Assembly: GCA_031835245.1 (NCBI GenBank)
Contig: JAVKOQ010000020.1
Location: 2,501 to 66,500, forward strand
Direction of reading: 5' to 3'
Source of the DNA: Balamuthia mandrillaris
Taxonomy: Eukaryota; Discosea; Longamoebia; Balamuthiidae
DNA: 64,000 nucleotides
Part shown: positions 24,888 to 37,025 of the stretch, piece after piece
How the letters are laid out: each line of letters starts with the position of its first letter
Position numbering within the stretch: the first letter of the stretch is position 1
Notes under the pieces: generated by a model
What the model was told of the DNA's origin: nothing
Database searches by the model: none
Seen by the model: the letters and a program-made list of their open reading frames with translations, nothing else
Program-made: the position numbers and the translations under genes

Positions 24888-25065
24888 ATAACTTCTCTCT
24901 CTCTCTCTCTCTCCCATGTGTAAAAGATAAGTAAGCTAAGACGTATCAGTTGCTCTTTTTGTTTGTTTTATATCATCACACCACCACCAATAATAGAATA
25001 TTTATTCTTCTCTTTACCACCATTTATAATATTTATTTATTATTTTTATTTATTAAATAGACATT

Positions 25066-26841
25066 ATGGCGGAGAGGAGAAAAAGAAAGGCAGGGGCCGA
25101 GGAAGAAGGCGACGACAACAAGAAGGCAGTTCGTCCTTTTAAGAAGCACCACCAGGAAACAACTGCCGCAGCAGTTCAGCACAAGGAGACGGGCAGAGGA
25201 GAATGGGACAACCGCTGGGCTGAACTTTTACCAGAAGAGTTATTGTGGCTAGTATTGGCAACACTTGAACGACAGTACTGGGCGATTGCGGCAATGACCT
25301 GTCACCGATGGTACGAAAGCGTTTCATACTTGAGCCGTCAAGTGCCAGTATGGAAGCGTCGTTGGGCAAGCGCAGCAAGTGTCTCGGTCTCTTTGTTGCG
25401 TTGGGCGAAAGCGGAAGGCTATCCCATCAAGGACCGTCGTATATGCAGCAATGCGGCCGTGCAAGGGAGGTTGGATGTGCTTCAAGTGGCACGGCTGGGG
25501 GAAGGTTCTGACTGGGATGAACATACCTGTAGCAACGCCGCGCTGAGTGGACATCAGGAAGTGCTACAATGGGCCAGAGCGAATGGATGTCCCTGGGATG
25601 AAAAAACGTGCAGCAGCGCGGCGCTTGCAGGCCACTTGGACGTATTGCAATGGGCCACAGCGAACGGGTGTGCTTGGGATGAAAAGACGTGCAGCAGTGC
25701 AGCCTATGGTGGCCATTTGGAGGTACTTCAGTGGGCCAGAGCAAAGGGGTGCCCCTGGGACGGGTGGACCTGCAGGAACGCACTCGCAGGAGGCCATTTG
25801 CAAGTATTGCAGTGGGCGACTGACCAGGGCTGCGAATGGTTCGAAGAGGACTGGTCTTCGCTATGTACCAGGGCAGCCTTTTTGGGCCATCTGCAGATGC
25901 TACAGTGGGCTAGAGAGCGAGGTTGTGAATGGAACGAGGATACTTGCGCTGCAGCCGCTGACAGAGGACAATTAGAAACGTTACAGTGGCTACACGCAAA
26001 CGGTTGTCCTTGGGATGAAAGAACCTGCACCAAAGCAGCCTTTTCTGGGCATTTTGCCCTGCTGCGTTGGGCTCGGGAACACGGCTGCCCCTGGAATGAA
26101 GATGTATGCTGCTACTCGGCCAATCGTTTGGAGATACTGCAATGGGCCAGAGCGAATGGTTGTCCCTGGGATGCAAGGACTTGCAAAACAGCCGCCGCAA
26201 CCAACTTCGAGGCCCTACAGTGGGCCCGTGAAAACGGGTGTGATTGGGATGAAGCCACTTGCAGTTCTGCTGCGTCCAGAGGAAACTTGAAAGCGTTACA
26301 ATGGGCTCGAGAGAACGGATGTCCTTGGAATGAAGGGGCTTGCAACGCAGCAGCGAGCGGCGGTCATTTAAAACTACTACAGTGGGCCAGGCAGCATGGT
26401 TGTCCTTGGAGTGAGAAGACGTGCAGCAGCGCAGCGTATGGTGGCCATTTGGAAGTACTTCAATGGCTCCGAGAGCACGGGTGTCCTTGGGACCACACCA
26501 CATGCTCAGAAGCAGCCGCTGGCGGCCACTTGGCCCTCTTACATTGGGCCAGAGAGAATGAATGCCCATGGACCGCCGATACGTGCACAAGAGCTGCCTC
26601 AAGAGGACATCTGGCGGTGTTGCAGTGGGCTCGACAAAATGGATGTGCGTGGAATGTTGAAACATGTGAAGCAGCCGCTTGGAGCTTACGTTTAGAGGTG
26701 CTGCAGTGGGTCATCAGACAAAAGGGGTGCCCCTGGAGCATCAACGACTGCATTCGCTGGGCAAAACGATGGAACTCTCAGAAGGTGTTGGAGTGGAGCA
26801 GGAAAGAAGCTAGCCCCTCCTCACACTGTAAATTGTTCTGA
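25066..26841 (+). CDS. F-box protein with ~17 GCPWDE..TC-type ankyrin-like repeats, single exon
   Basis: The gene is an uninterrupted 591-codon frame with ATG at 25066 and stop at 26839-26841. The N-terminus is a Lys-rich stretch. An F-box-like segment follows (LPEELLWLVLATLERQYWAI, residues ~50-70). From residue ~105 to the end there are about 17 tandem units of ~27 residues with consensus LQWARxNGCPWDExTCxxAAxxGHL. These are degenerate ankyrin-type repeats. F-box proteins usually recruit substrates to SCF ubiquitin ligases through such repeats, so a substrate-adaptor role is inferred. The family is abundant in Acanthamoeba-type amoebae and in giant viruses that infect them. It has no introns, while both neighbours are intron-rich. 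That may reflect retroposition, horizontal transfer or family expansion. The neighbouring channel gene ends only 50 bp downstream, tail to tail. Confidence 0.88.
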   Translation: MAERRKRKAGAEEEGDDNKKAVRPFKKHHQETTAAAVQHKETGRGEWDNRWAELLPEELLWLVLATLERQYWAIAAMTCHRWYESVSYLSRQVPVWKRRWASAASVSVSLLRWAKAEGYPIKDRRICSNAAVQGRLDVLQVARLGEGSDWDEHTCSNAALSGHQEVLQWARANGCPWDEKTCSSAALAGHLDVLQWATANGCAWDEKTCSSAAYGGHLEVLQWARAKGCPWDGWTCRNALAGGHLQVLQWATDQGCEWFEEDWSSLCTRAAFLGHLQMLQWARERGCEWNEDTCAAAADRGQLETLQWLHANGCPWDERTCTKAAFSGHFALLRWAREHGCPWNEDVCCYSANRLEILQWARANGCPWDARTCKTAAATNFEALQWARENGCDWDEATCSSAASRGNLKALQWARENGCPWNEGACNAAASGGHLKLLQWARQHGCPWSEKTCSSAAYGGHLEVLQWLREHGCPWDHTTCSEAAAGGHLALLHWARENECPWTADTCTRAASRGHLAVLQWARQNGCAWNVETCEAAAWSLRLEVLQWVIRQKGCPWSINDCIRWAKRWNSQKVLEWSRKEASPSSHCKLF

Positions 26842-26891
26842 ATGTGAGCCTTTGCCCTAATTTATATCTCAACTGTGCAGACAAACCCAAA

Positions 26892-28669
26892 CTAAAAGTC
26901 ATCATCAACACTCTCTTGGTCCTTGAGAATAGTCAAAATCTTAGACAACTTCCGTTGTGTTCTTTCCTCATAGTTGGTGAGCTTCCGTTCCAATTGTTCC
27001 AGGTGGTAGTTAAGGACAGCTTCCCTTTGCGTAACGTTGTGCATTGTTGGTGCCACCTTCTCCCCAGAAAAGATCGCAGAACCAGCGCGAGGCATTAGAA
27101 ATTGGAAAGAAGGGTTTCGGTGATGACGTGCATTATGGCTCTTGCGCTGGGAACTTGAAGCAGCTCCTGCGCCACCTCTACTTCTCCTTTTCTCCTCTCC
27201 TTCCTTTTGGTTTACCGCTTCCTCGTTTTTAAGGTAGCGTCCTTCTGCCTCTTCCACTTGGTCTGTAAAAGATGTTCTCTCTCTTCTTTCTAGCAGCTCC
27301 GTGCCAACATCCGATTGCCAAAGCATCAGAGAGTTCCTTCTTCGGATAGCTGGGGGAGGTGGAATCGGCACAAATGATGCCCTCGATTTAGTTGTGGCCA
27401 TTTCCTCCATTTCCATATCGCTATCATCGCTGGTAAAGTCATGTTCTTCTGTGTGAGTGATCAACTTTGATTTTCGCACTAGCCTCTTGAATCTTTCTCC
27501 CTGTTATGTGGATATTAAAAACCACTCTCCTGAAAGAAAAACCAATGGAAGCACAAGATGATGAAGAATATGAAGCGAGTACCTTGACAGGGTCATTAGT
27601 GTAAGAAAGAATGAGTTGAGCAACGTTGAGCAGATATTCCAAAGTGGCCCGGTCGATAACCTTTACATAAGATTCACTCAACAAGGCAATCAAAAGATTG
27701 AGCAGCATCGTGCCTGAGATAACAGTAAAACAGAGATAGAGTATGATAGCCCCAAAGTTTTGGTCTTTGGTGAGAGATCCATATGCTTGATCCTGAAGTG
27801 CAGTCTTCACCATAGCCCAATAAGTCGATCTGTAGTCCCATTCCTTAGACCCCAGCAATAGAAAAAGGGCTAGACTGAATGATATGAGAATGGCGAAGAA
27901 AACACAACCCCAAACCACTATGGCATTTATCATCTGTTGTGATGCAAGAAGGTGAGTATTGCAACAAAACTTATTCGGAAGAACAATGCAAGACTTAAAA
28001 AAGGCTGAATGCTTACTCTACTGATAACACGCAACAACACTCCTATGTCGTGATGTATTCGCAAGTACTTAAACAGTCTCAGCCAGCCTAACACAAATAC
28101 TGCACCATTACAACTTACATTAATCTCTTCAGGAGAGAGGAAAGAGGATAGAGGAGAGGACAGTGAGTACTCACTGAAAGATATAATCAACAATTGATAA
28201 CCACGATAACGGGCTAGACGGTTGAAACTGACATATTGAGTGTCATCAGCCTCCCAATCGATGCTCGCCACAATTCCAATCTCAATAAAACGGAATATCC
28301 CTAGCACAAGGAAGCACTATATATGTATACAACAACGTTTTAATAGAGTTAATGGTGAAAGGCAATCAAAGACATAGAGGAACCAACCAAGAAAAAGGAA
28401 TAATCCAAAAGCTGCCAACCGGTAATGTTCTGAAAGTAGCGTTTTTTCTGTTTCCACAACTAAACAAGATAAAGATGAGAGAGCGTTTTTGAGGGGGGAA
28501 GAGAGAGAGAGAGAGAGAGAGAGAGAAAGTGGTGAAGCAGGGGTTCATTACTTTCTTGCATTCCAAAAACAGATAAAATAAGAACCAGATTGATAGGATG
28601 ATCTCAAAGGTTAACTCAACCCAATCGCCCACTGCCACATATCTAAGATGTGTTGAGCTGACATTAGGA

Positions 28670-28703
<34 letters not shown>

Positions 28704-30294
28704 AAACCTGAACAACTTTATAGTCAAGAAATCGGATGACGGATATACAATACCGGAACGAGGCATATCCCACGTTAATCGTATCACACAAAATAAATTG
28801 ATATTTGGATTGTAGACTTGGAAAAGAAAAAAGAGGTAAGCAAATAAGTGCAGGAAGACGAGAAGCAGAATTGTGAATCGTAGTACTTGCAAACTCAAGA
28901 AATACGCCTCTGGTTTGTTCATCGATCCAATTGTTGTTGATAAGTTCTTGAATTTTGTCGTAGGTAGCATTTGCATCCCGCGTGTCCAACGTAACTTTAT
29001 AACCTCCTCTCTCTGGAAACAATTCTTCTAAAGCGCTGATGAACGCTCCGCTATCGGATGGGCTTTCATATGTCCACCTAATAGTTTGTTTGAAAAGATG
29101 AAGAGAAGAAGAATAAGGAAGAAATAGTAATGCAAAGCTAACTAATCGATAAGGTACCCTTCGCCTTGCCCAGGACCAAAAGAGCCTTGCTCTTCTCCTT
29201 CTTCTCTACTGTATGCTCCATAACACTCACCGTTACGTGCCAAGTATTGGTAGTCATCCGTCGCAAGACTGCAGGAACCAGGCTCCACTCTGAACTGCCT
29301 CAATTGCATTTTGTTCGTTACCACTCTATTATAGTTCATTATGAAGGATGTCTCTGGAACAAAAAAGTTGAGCCACAGTGGACCTGTTATCCACTAATGT
29401 AGTTGATGTTAACGAAAGAAATGTTGTGTTAGAAGGCGAAGAAAAGATGGAGAAAGAGGAGAAAACAACGCAACTGCCCATATTTCTGATGTTTGATCGA
29501 TGCCAGCAAAGTATTTACGGAAAAAACCCGGTGAACCCGTTCTGCTGTCCAGAGGGTGGTCTATCAGAAACTCTTCGCCCACTGTTCTCACTGTTTTTTT
29601 TAAAATCATGTTTGGGAGAGAAAATGCCGCTTCAGAGTTAGTTTGCAAAAGAAAGTGATTTACGAAGTGGTACCACAAACCACGTATAGAACTCTCAAAG
29701 TAATATGCTTCTGTGTGCATGTCTGTGTTCGTCAACAACATTACTAATAACATTTAAAAAGTGTTGTGTTAGCGAGCCAAATGAAATGCAGAGCGATGAA
29801 TAAACTACATACAAACGGTCAAGAGGATAAGAAACAAAAAATAAGCAAAAAAGCTTAACCAGAACTGCGTTTTGGGATGCGTGAGCATGTGCCACCAGTT
29901 CTGAGTCCACCATGTGTAACTGAACTTCATGTTAAGGCGCCAAATTGTTTTTAGCTCTTGTTGTACTCGTTTGTGCTTTATGTTGAGAAAGCGTCGAGTT
30001 AGAATCCAAACACAAAACAGGACTTAAAAACCTTTGAATGTCTGAACCTTTATAAAGGGTCTAAGATTTTTATCCACAATATAATACAATGGGGATGTTC
30101 CTGCTGACGTTCTGAGGATGACAGAAGGGCCAAAAAGAATGAAAAAGATAAGTGAATAAAAGAGAACAGATAACGGAAGCAGAACAACGAGAACCTTGCG
30201 AATTTAAGAGTAGCTTTACAATCAAGCAAATGGTTCGTTGTTTCAATTGCTTCTCTATGGTTTAAGTACAATAAATAAATGAATGGGTAAGAAA

Positions 30295-30336
<42 letters not shown>

Positions 30337-32387
30337 AGGAGGAGGGAGGGAGGGAGGGAGGGAGGGAGGGAGGGAGGGAGGGAGGGAGGGAGGGAGGGAG
30401 GGAGGGGAGGGAGGGAGGGAGGGAGGAGGGAGGAGGGAGGGAGGGAGGGAGGGAGGGAGGGAGGGAGGGAGGGAGGGAGGGAGGGAGGGAGGGAGGGAGG
30501 GAGGGAGGAGGAGGGAGGGAGGGAGGGAGGGAGGGAGGGAGGGAGGGAGGGAGGGAGGGAGGGGAGGAGGGAGGAGGGAGGGAGGGAGGGAGGGGAGGGA
30601 GGGAGGAGGGAGGGAGGGAGGGAGGGGAGGGAGGGAGGGAGGGAGGGAGGGAGGGAGGGAGGGAGGGAGGGAGGGAGGGAGGAGGGGGGAGGGAGGAGGG
30701 AGGGAGGGAGGAGGGGAGGGAGGGAGGGAGGGAGGGAGGGAGGGAGGGAGGGGAGGAGGGGAGGGAGGGAGGGAGGGAGGGAGGGAGGAGGGAGGGAGGG
30801 AGGGAGGGAGGGAGGGAGGGGGAGGGGGAGGGAGGGAGGGAGGGAGGAGGGAGGGAGGAGGGAGGGAGGGAGGAGGGAGGGAGGGAGGGAGGGAGGGAGA
30901 GAGAAGAACAAACCGATAAAACTTCTTGGCTTTTGCGAGATGATAAGGTTCCAATTCTTGAACAGCCTCCAACTTGGCACGACTTTGGTAATACGTTTCA
31001 AGCGACTTACAAAGAGGGGTCTCCTGAGTAGCGTTGAGAGGATCAACCAATGCGCCTTTCTTGATGAGATAACGTAATATTTTAGAAGCTCCGTATTTGG
31101 CCGCCATGTGCGTTGGTGTGGTCATCTTATATGTTCTCATGTTTACTGCAAACAAGAGTGTTAATATTATATTCCCTCTTGCTCTCTTCTCTTTCGCTCT
31201 TTCACTCGCTTGTTCATGTTTTGTCAAAAACAAAACGAACCGTCTTGTCGAGCATTGCTGATAAGAAAACGAATAAATCCGACATCGTCACATCGTTTAA
31301 CGGCGTAGAGAAGTGTTGCTCGTTTGCTTCGTTTGGTGACTGTATTATACGTCTCCCATTCCGGTGTCCCCTCCTATAGCAAAGAGAAAAGAGAAAGAGA
31401 GAAGAACAGAATATCATACCTCAGTAAACGCGAAAGGGAGTAAAAGAGAACTTAGTGGAGAGCAGGTACTGTTGGAATGCCGCTAATGTCGTAGTTGAAG
31501 TCGTGAAGTACTCTGGCAATCTCTGGCCCACATTTATTCTTTATTGCCAGACTCATTACTGTATGATACTATCATAGCAAGTAAGCGAAACACAAAACAG
31601 ACACACCGAATAACTAATGGTGATTAAAAGGTCACTTACATGCTGAATGTTGGGTAAGAAGCGGAATGGTCCATAGTCAACCAAGAGGTGAAAAAAGGAA
31701 ATGGTTAGCAAGACAAAGAGAAAGGAATAGAGGAAGACAGATCGTGCCGTTGCATACGTTCTAATGGTACTCAAAGGAAGAATGTGGTTAGCATAAGAAA
31801 AAACTACAAGAAGTGGGGATATTGTACATCTTCTGCGAGCAAATCCTCATCGTCGTACTCTTTGAAGGTGAGAATAGCTTCCAAGAGCTCGCTTCTGCCA
31901 AACTGGGCCGCTATGTGAAAGGCATTTCTTGATTCCTAACAAACGTTTCATTATTCAAAAGAGTGAAGAAAAAAGAAAAACGAAGAAAACTCTATTTACC
32001 ACTTTGGACAGGTAGGTGGTATCGTCACTCGCAACGTCTCTCTTACTTCTATTCTTTGTAATGAGAGAGCTACTGCTATTTGTGTTTGGTATCATGCCAT
32101 CGTCGTCTTCAAACACGTGCTCCAATGACTAAAAATAACATTGTAATGCTACTCCACATAAAAAGAAAGAAAAGAAGCGCAGACGCACAGAACAAGTAAA
32201 GAGAGAGAAAGAAAGAGAGGGACCTTGATTCTGGGATCCGCTTTCTTCTCCATAAGGTATTGAAGAATCTCTGGTTGGTCGTACTTGATAGCGTATTGCA
32301 ATGGTGTGTATGACATTGGAGAGTAGTTGTTCTTCGCTGTGTGCTATACGTTTATATATTTATACATTAACCTATCCTTTCTTTGGA

Positions 32388-32424
<37 letters not shown>

Positions 32425-33124
32425 CAAAAAGCAGATAGCCATGAAGCAAGAAAAGGAGGCAGGTAACCACGAAAGCAAAAGATAGAAAATAGGAAAGGAA
32501 AGAAGGAGAGAAGTGGAGAGAAGCGGAGGAGAGAGAGAGAGAGAGAAGCGATAGCGCGCGAAGCATACCTCTCCAGGCAAAAAACACTGAAGAGGAGAGA
32601 GAGGAATGAGAGCAAGGTAGAGAAAGCACGAAGGAAAGAGAACAGAGAAACAAACTCTTTGGTTGACGAGGGACTTGTCTTTAGCATTGTCCAACAAGTT
32701 CTGCACGTCGTCAAGGTTGCCTTCCCTCACCGCAAGACAAAGGTAGTAGATGGGCGTGTCCTCCAGGCTCGGTTGTCTCAGCAACACCCGCTGCTTCTTG
32801 ACGTTGGAGGAGAGGAGCCTCCGCTTGCTGACGCTGCTGCGGCGGCTCCATCGTTGCCTCGATCCGTTCCCATGGCCGGAGAGGGCGTATCCTTCCTTGA
32901 TCAAGTCGCCCCCTCTCGTTCGTTCCTTTTTGTTGTCTATCTCTTTTTCTTTCCGTTTTGGTTCTCCTCCTTTGGCCTTCTTCTTTGCCCGCTTCTGTTG
33001 TTGTGAGGGCTCCGTTTGTTCTTCTGGTTCTTGCGTTGTTGCAGTTGTTGCTGTTGCCGTTACGGCTGTAACGTCCTCTTCTTCTTCATCTTGAAAAACA
33101 AAATATGATGATGACGAAGAACCC

Positions 33125-33159
<35 letters not shown>

Positions 33160-33504
33160 AGGGGTTGAAAGCATAGAAGAGATAATGAGGAACGAACCAT
33201 CACTGCTGGTGGCGTGGTGAACAAACGTTGCTGTATCCTCAGCCTGCGTTTCCTGCTTCCGATCGGTGGTCTCCTCGAAGGAAAGTTGTGTTGTTGTCTC
33301 TTCGCCGTCGCTGGAAGAAGATGAAGATGATGAAGAAGACTCGTCGGTATAAGTCAACGGCTGGCCATAGGCAGCTGCAGGAACCAGGCCTCCTCCTCCT
33401 CGCCGAGCAACCTCAGCGTGGGGTTCGTCTCCGTCATCGGTGTCACTGCTGCTGCTGCTGCTACTTCCGCTGCTGCTGTGAACAGAAGAAGCTCCTCTTC
33501 TCAT
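26892..33504 (-). CDS. Ankyrin-repeat polycystin (PKD2/TRPP-like) cation channel, multi-exon
   Basis: ATG at 33502-33504 opens a Ser/Asp/Thr-rich N-terminal tail. Ankyrin repeats follow in several exons: PIYYLCLAVREGNLDDVQNLL (about 32730), TPLQYAIKYDQPEILQYLMEK (about 32270), NAFHIAAQFGRSELLEAIL (about 31900), TLLYAVKRCDDVGFIRFLI and THMAAKYGASKILRYLIKKGA (about 31080). The channel part starts with a membrane segment (FWLSFFAYFLFLILL, about 29830-29880). A polycystin extracellular domain comes next: LRQFRVEPGSC (about 29290) and NNWIDEQTRGVFLEFAST (about 28890-28945). More membrane segments follow, then LRLFKYLRIHHDIGVLLRVIS (about 28060) and a pore/S6 region ending TMLLNLLIALLSESY (about 27680). 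The cytosolic tail ends in a short coiled coil (about 26895-27000). Polycystins are calcium-permeable TRP-family channels. The ankyrin head resembles TRPC/TRPN rather than normal PKD2. Some exon borders near 31650 are uncertain. Confidence 0.85.
30331..30899. repeat. (GGGA)n polypurine tract in a channel intron
   Basis: About 570 bp of GGGA/GGGAGGA repeats, preceded by a (GA)n run (30297-30330). It lies in an intron between the last ankyrin exon and the first channel exons. On the gene's sense strand it reads TCCC. Long Ser/Leu/Pro or Glu/Gly frames across it are translation artefacts of the repeat. Confidence 0.92.
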
Positions 33505-34090
33505 AATGTTCGGGTTTTAAAGAGCCCCAACGGAAGCAGAAGAAGAAAGAAAGGAGGGCCTTGTTCCCCCCCCCTCGAATTGTCTCTTCATGTGCCTCAA
33601 GGAAGTGGCGGGTGGTTGGTGGTTGGTTGCGGTGGAATCGCGAATTACACATTTAATTCTGGAGGCCCTTCATTACTCTTCTTCTTGTTGTTCTTGTTGT
33701 TCCTCTTGTTCTTGTTCTTGTTCTTCTTGTTCTTCTTGTTCTTCTTCTTCTTGTTCTTGTTCTTCTTCTTCTTCTTCTTTGTCCTTCTTCTTGTTCTTCT
33801 TTGTTCGTCTTCATATTCTTCTCCTTCTCCTTCTCCTTCTCCTTCTCCTTCTCCTTCTCCTTCTCCTTCTCCTTCTCCTTCTCCTTCTCCTTCTCCTTCT
33901 CCTGCAATGTTGGTGAGTAGGGTTCAACCCTGGCCATGATAGAATGCTACTCCTGCCTAGTTCTCCTCCGGAGTCATGCAGCTGCGTCTCCTCCTTGATG
34001 CCACCACTCCCTCCCATAAGGGAAGCATAGAGGCTGAATGGTTATACGTCCTTTTTTTTATTTTCAAGTTTATCTTTTTTTACCTCCTCT
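33505..34090. other. Intergenic region with TTCTTG and CTCCTT repeats
   Basis: This lies between the start of the channel gene and the end of PIG-T, both on the minus strand. It holds TTCTTG-type repeats (about 33668-33810) and (CTCCTT)n (about 33818-33902). It is one of the few tracts that is purine-rich on the sense strand of its neighbours. No gene was recognised; poly-Arg and poly-Leu frames here are repeat artefacts. Confidence 0.6.
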
Positions 34091-36977
34091 TCATTCCTTC
34101 TTTTCTTTCTTCTGCCTTCGAAGAAGAACGAGAAGCAAACGAAGCAACAAGGCATACACTCGCTGCCCCAACTGCCTCGCTCGGCCTGCCCACGTATCGT
34201 CCTCCCCTCGGATCGCCGCTTCCAAAGCCAGCCTTGCGTTCCTCCTCGTAAACAGCAACAGCTTGAACATGGAGCCGAAGAAGATGGCCATGGCAGCGCC
34301 CGTAAATGTGATGACGTTGTAGGGCATGCTAAAGTCCGGAGTGGGAAGGTCCACCAGCAATCCATTCGTGTAATGGTACTCGTTCTTACCGTGCTGTGCA
34401 AAAGAAGCAAGAAATGCGGATGATGAAGGCAAGACCGGAACATCGCGAAGCAAGGGTCTTGCAGAAGAAGGAATGATGATGGAAGAGGAATTGGAAGGAG
34501 AGGAGTGAACACGAAGAACGGCGGTTCCAATGTCGAAGCCACGATGAGGGTCTGGTGGGAACTCAGTGAAGTGGAGGAAAGCTTTCTCAAAGTCAAAGGA
34601 TAGGATGAGGACGGTTCGTGGTGGAATGCTCATCGTAGCTTCGATGATGGCTGGCGAGCCTCTGTCTTCTCCTGGAATGAAGCTAAACTCTTGCAATTCT
34701 GGTTTTTGTTTTGTCGAAGAAAGAATCAAAAGAAATGAGTGACAATAAGAATAAGAAAAAAGAAGAAAGAAAAGAGAAACAATGAACAAAGCAAAAAAGG
34801 AAGTAACGATAAATAAAACAAGAAGAATGAGACACAAATCAGCTAGTAACAAACAAATATTAACAAACCTTGCAGCGGACGATCAACTGGAGTACCATTG
34901 ACAGCAAGAGAGAAGGTGTGGAAGTAAAGTCGAAGGTACCAAGGCACGGTTGAGAAGTAAGTCACCAAAACGGGATGGCTTCTCTCATTGACGAGGTCTA
35001 CATTGAGACCCTCTGACTCTGGTTCAGTGCCTTCTGTCAAGTATCGTCTTGCCGTGACACGATCGCGAAGAGAGTGGGAGGGGTGATGAATCTCAGAACA
35101 ACTGATGGTGGAGGATGGAGGTGGGGCTTGAGGAAGTAGGTCTTGTTCTTGCTCACCATCTTCTTCATTACCTGATTCCTTTTCGTTTTGTTCTTCCTTC
35201 TTTTCGGTAACATTTTGTTGATCTGGTTCTTGCTCTTGTTTTGGTTTTGTAAGTTCTTGTTCTTCTTTGTTTTCTGTAGATTGCTCTGATACTTTCGTTT
35301 CAACTTGACCGGTTTCTTGTTGTTCTGGTCGGTGTTCGTTTTCGGTCCTCTCCTTGTCTTCATTAAGTTTTTCGCCTTGTTCTCCTTTCTCTTGCTCTTC
35401 TTTCTCCGCAAGGACTTGTTGCGCTGCTTGTCCATTTTGTTGATCTCGTTTTTGTTGACTTTCTTCTTGTTGTGGCTGTGCTATTTCTTCTTCCTTCTGA
35501 ATGACTTGGTTCTCCGGTTCATGCTCTTGTTCTTTCTTTTCGTCAGTAGAAACGATTGGTTGATAAGAAGCTTCCTCTGTGGAAGGAGCAACACCAACTT
35601 CCTTCTGCACTGTTTCCGTTACATCTTCTTTGGATGGAGCATCTGTATCTTCGTTTTCTTCTTTCGATTCTTCCTTTTGCTTATCATCTTCATTGGTGCG
35701 TCTCAGCACGTCTCTGAGATTTCTAAACAAGGGCTTCGATTCTTCCTCTTCCTCTTCTGATGGTTCATCTTGTCTTTGTTCTGATTGTTGTTCTACTTCT
35801 TCCAGAGGAGGGTCACTCCAAAGAATTCGTAAATTGAAGACATTTTGGGAGTTGTGCAGAGTAGAAGAGTTAAACGCAACAAACCATGTATCGATGGTTT
35901 CCTCTTTTTCTTCATCTTCCTGTACTTCTTCATCAGGTTCAGCTTTTTCTTCGTCTTCTTCAGCTGCTGTTGGTGAGAGTACAGAAGAAAGCGATCCATC
36001 AACGCTATTGTAGAAGTAAGAAGGCGGAGGAATGAGAGTGAAGTTTCGATTAATAGCGTCCAGGTGAGACAAGTCCAAATAAACGGAGCTGGAGGCTGCC
36101 AATGGACATGCTTTCCAGCTTGTTATCTTGTTTATCTCGAATAGAGAAGATAAATGCCATTCTGTTGTTCGTATTCTTAGTTGCAAATGGAAATGAATGA
36201 ATTGACAAGACAAGAGAGGTGTTACCCCATTTGTTAGGATTGTAATGAAGGTGATGAAGAGAGGAGTCAATAACGACAGTTATTGTCTGAGTCAACTCCA
36301 GTTGTACAGATTCACATTCATTGTCCTATTGTTGTCAAAATATTAGGAATACCCAGCCAACAAGCGAACAAAGAGAGAGAGAGAGAGGAAAGTACTGGTT
36401 ATACCTTTTGAGAAGACGAAATGCAAACTGGACGCACATGAGCAGCAATTGAACGAAAGTGGCCCGCGGCTGACTTGAGAGGATCCCAAAGTGCCGCAAG
36501 TCCTGCCTAAACGATAGATGCAAGTCAGTATAGTAAAAAGGAGAAACAGAGAGAAAGAGCGAGAGAGAGAGAGAGAGAGAGCAGGACCTTGGTTCTACAA
36601 GGTAGGAGCTTGGACCAGGGAGTGAGGTTTTCTGTGCATGCTGGTTCACGCGGCAGAGAGCTGTATCTCAACTTTACATTGTCTGAGAATGGTATGGTAG
36701 CGCAACAGTGAGTGATGAAAAGTGATGCTGTAACTGAAACGCAGAGTGGAAGAATTACCAGAAGAAACGTTCAGAGACTCTGGCACAAAGGCAAAGCGAG
36801 GCTCGCATGTGTTCTTCACATCCATCAAGTTAAGAGAAGCACAAAATAAACCAGAGAGAGCGTGAGTGAGGCCTTTCCACTGTTCATCAACTCTTTTGTG
36901 ATTACCAAGTTAGTTTTGAACAGAGAGAGAGAGAGAGAGAGAAGAGAGAGAAGAGAGAGCAGAGAGACAGAGAGAGC

Positions 36978-37025
<48 letters not shown>

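Noticed and set aside
25139-26753. Many antisense and out-of-frame ORFs across the F-box repeat gene
   Set aside because: They are shadows of a high-GC tandem repeat and have no independent motifs.
30255-31233. Long Ser/Leu/Pro and Arg/Glu/Gly frames on both strands
   Set aside because: They are translations of the GGGA/CCCT repeat. Only the ankyrin exon at about 30905-31140 is coding.
31556-31774. Hydrophobic frame (SVFLYSFLFVLLTISFFHLL) within the ankyrin region
   Set aside because: It is more likely mostly intron between ankyrin exons. No clean acceptor places it in the protein, though a cryptic membrane segment cannot be fully excluded.
33590-34017. Poly-Arg, poly-Leu and Lys-Glu frames
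   Set aside because: They are explained by TTCTTG and CTCCTT repeats between two genes.
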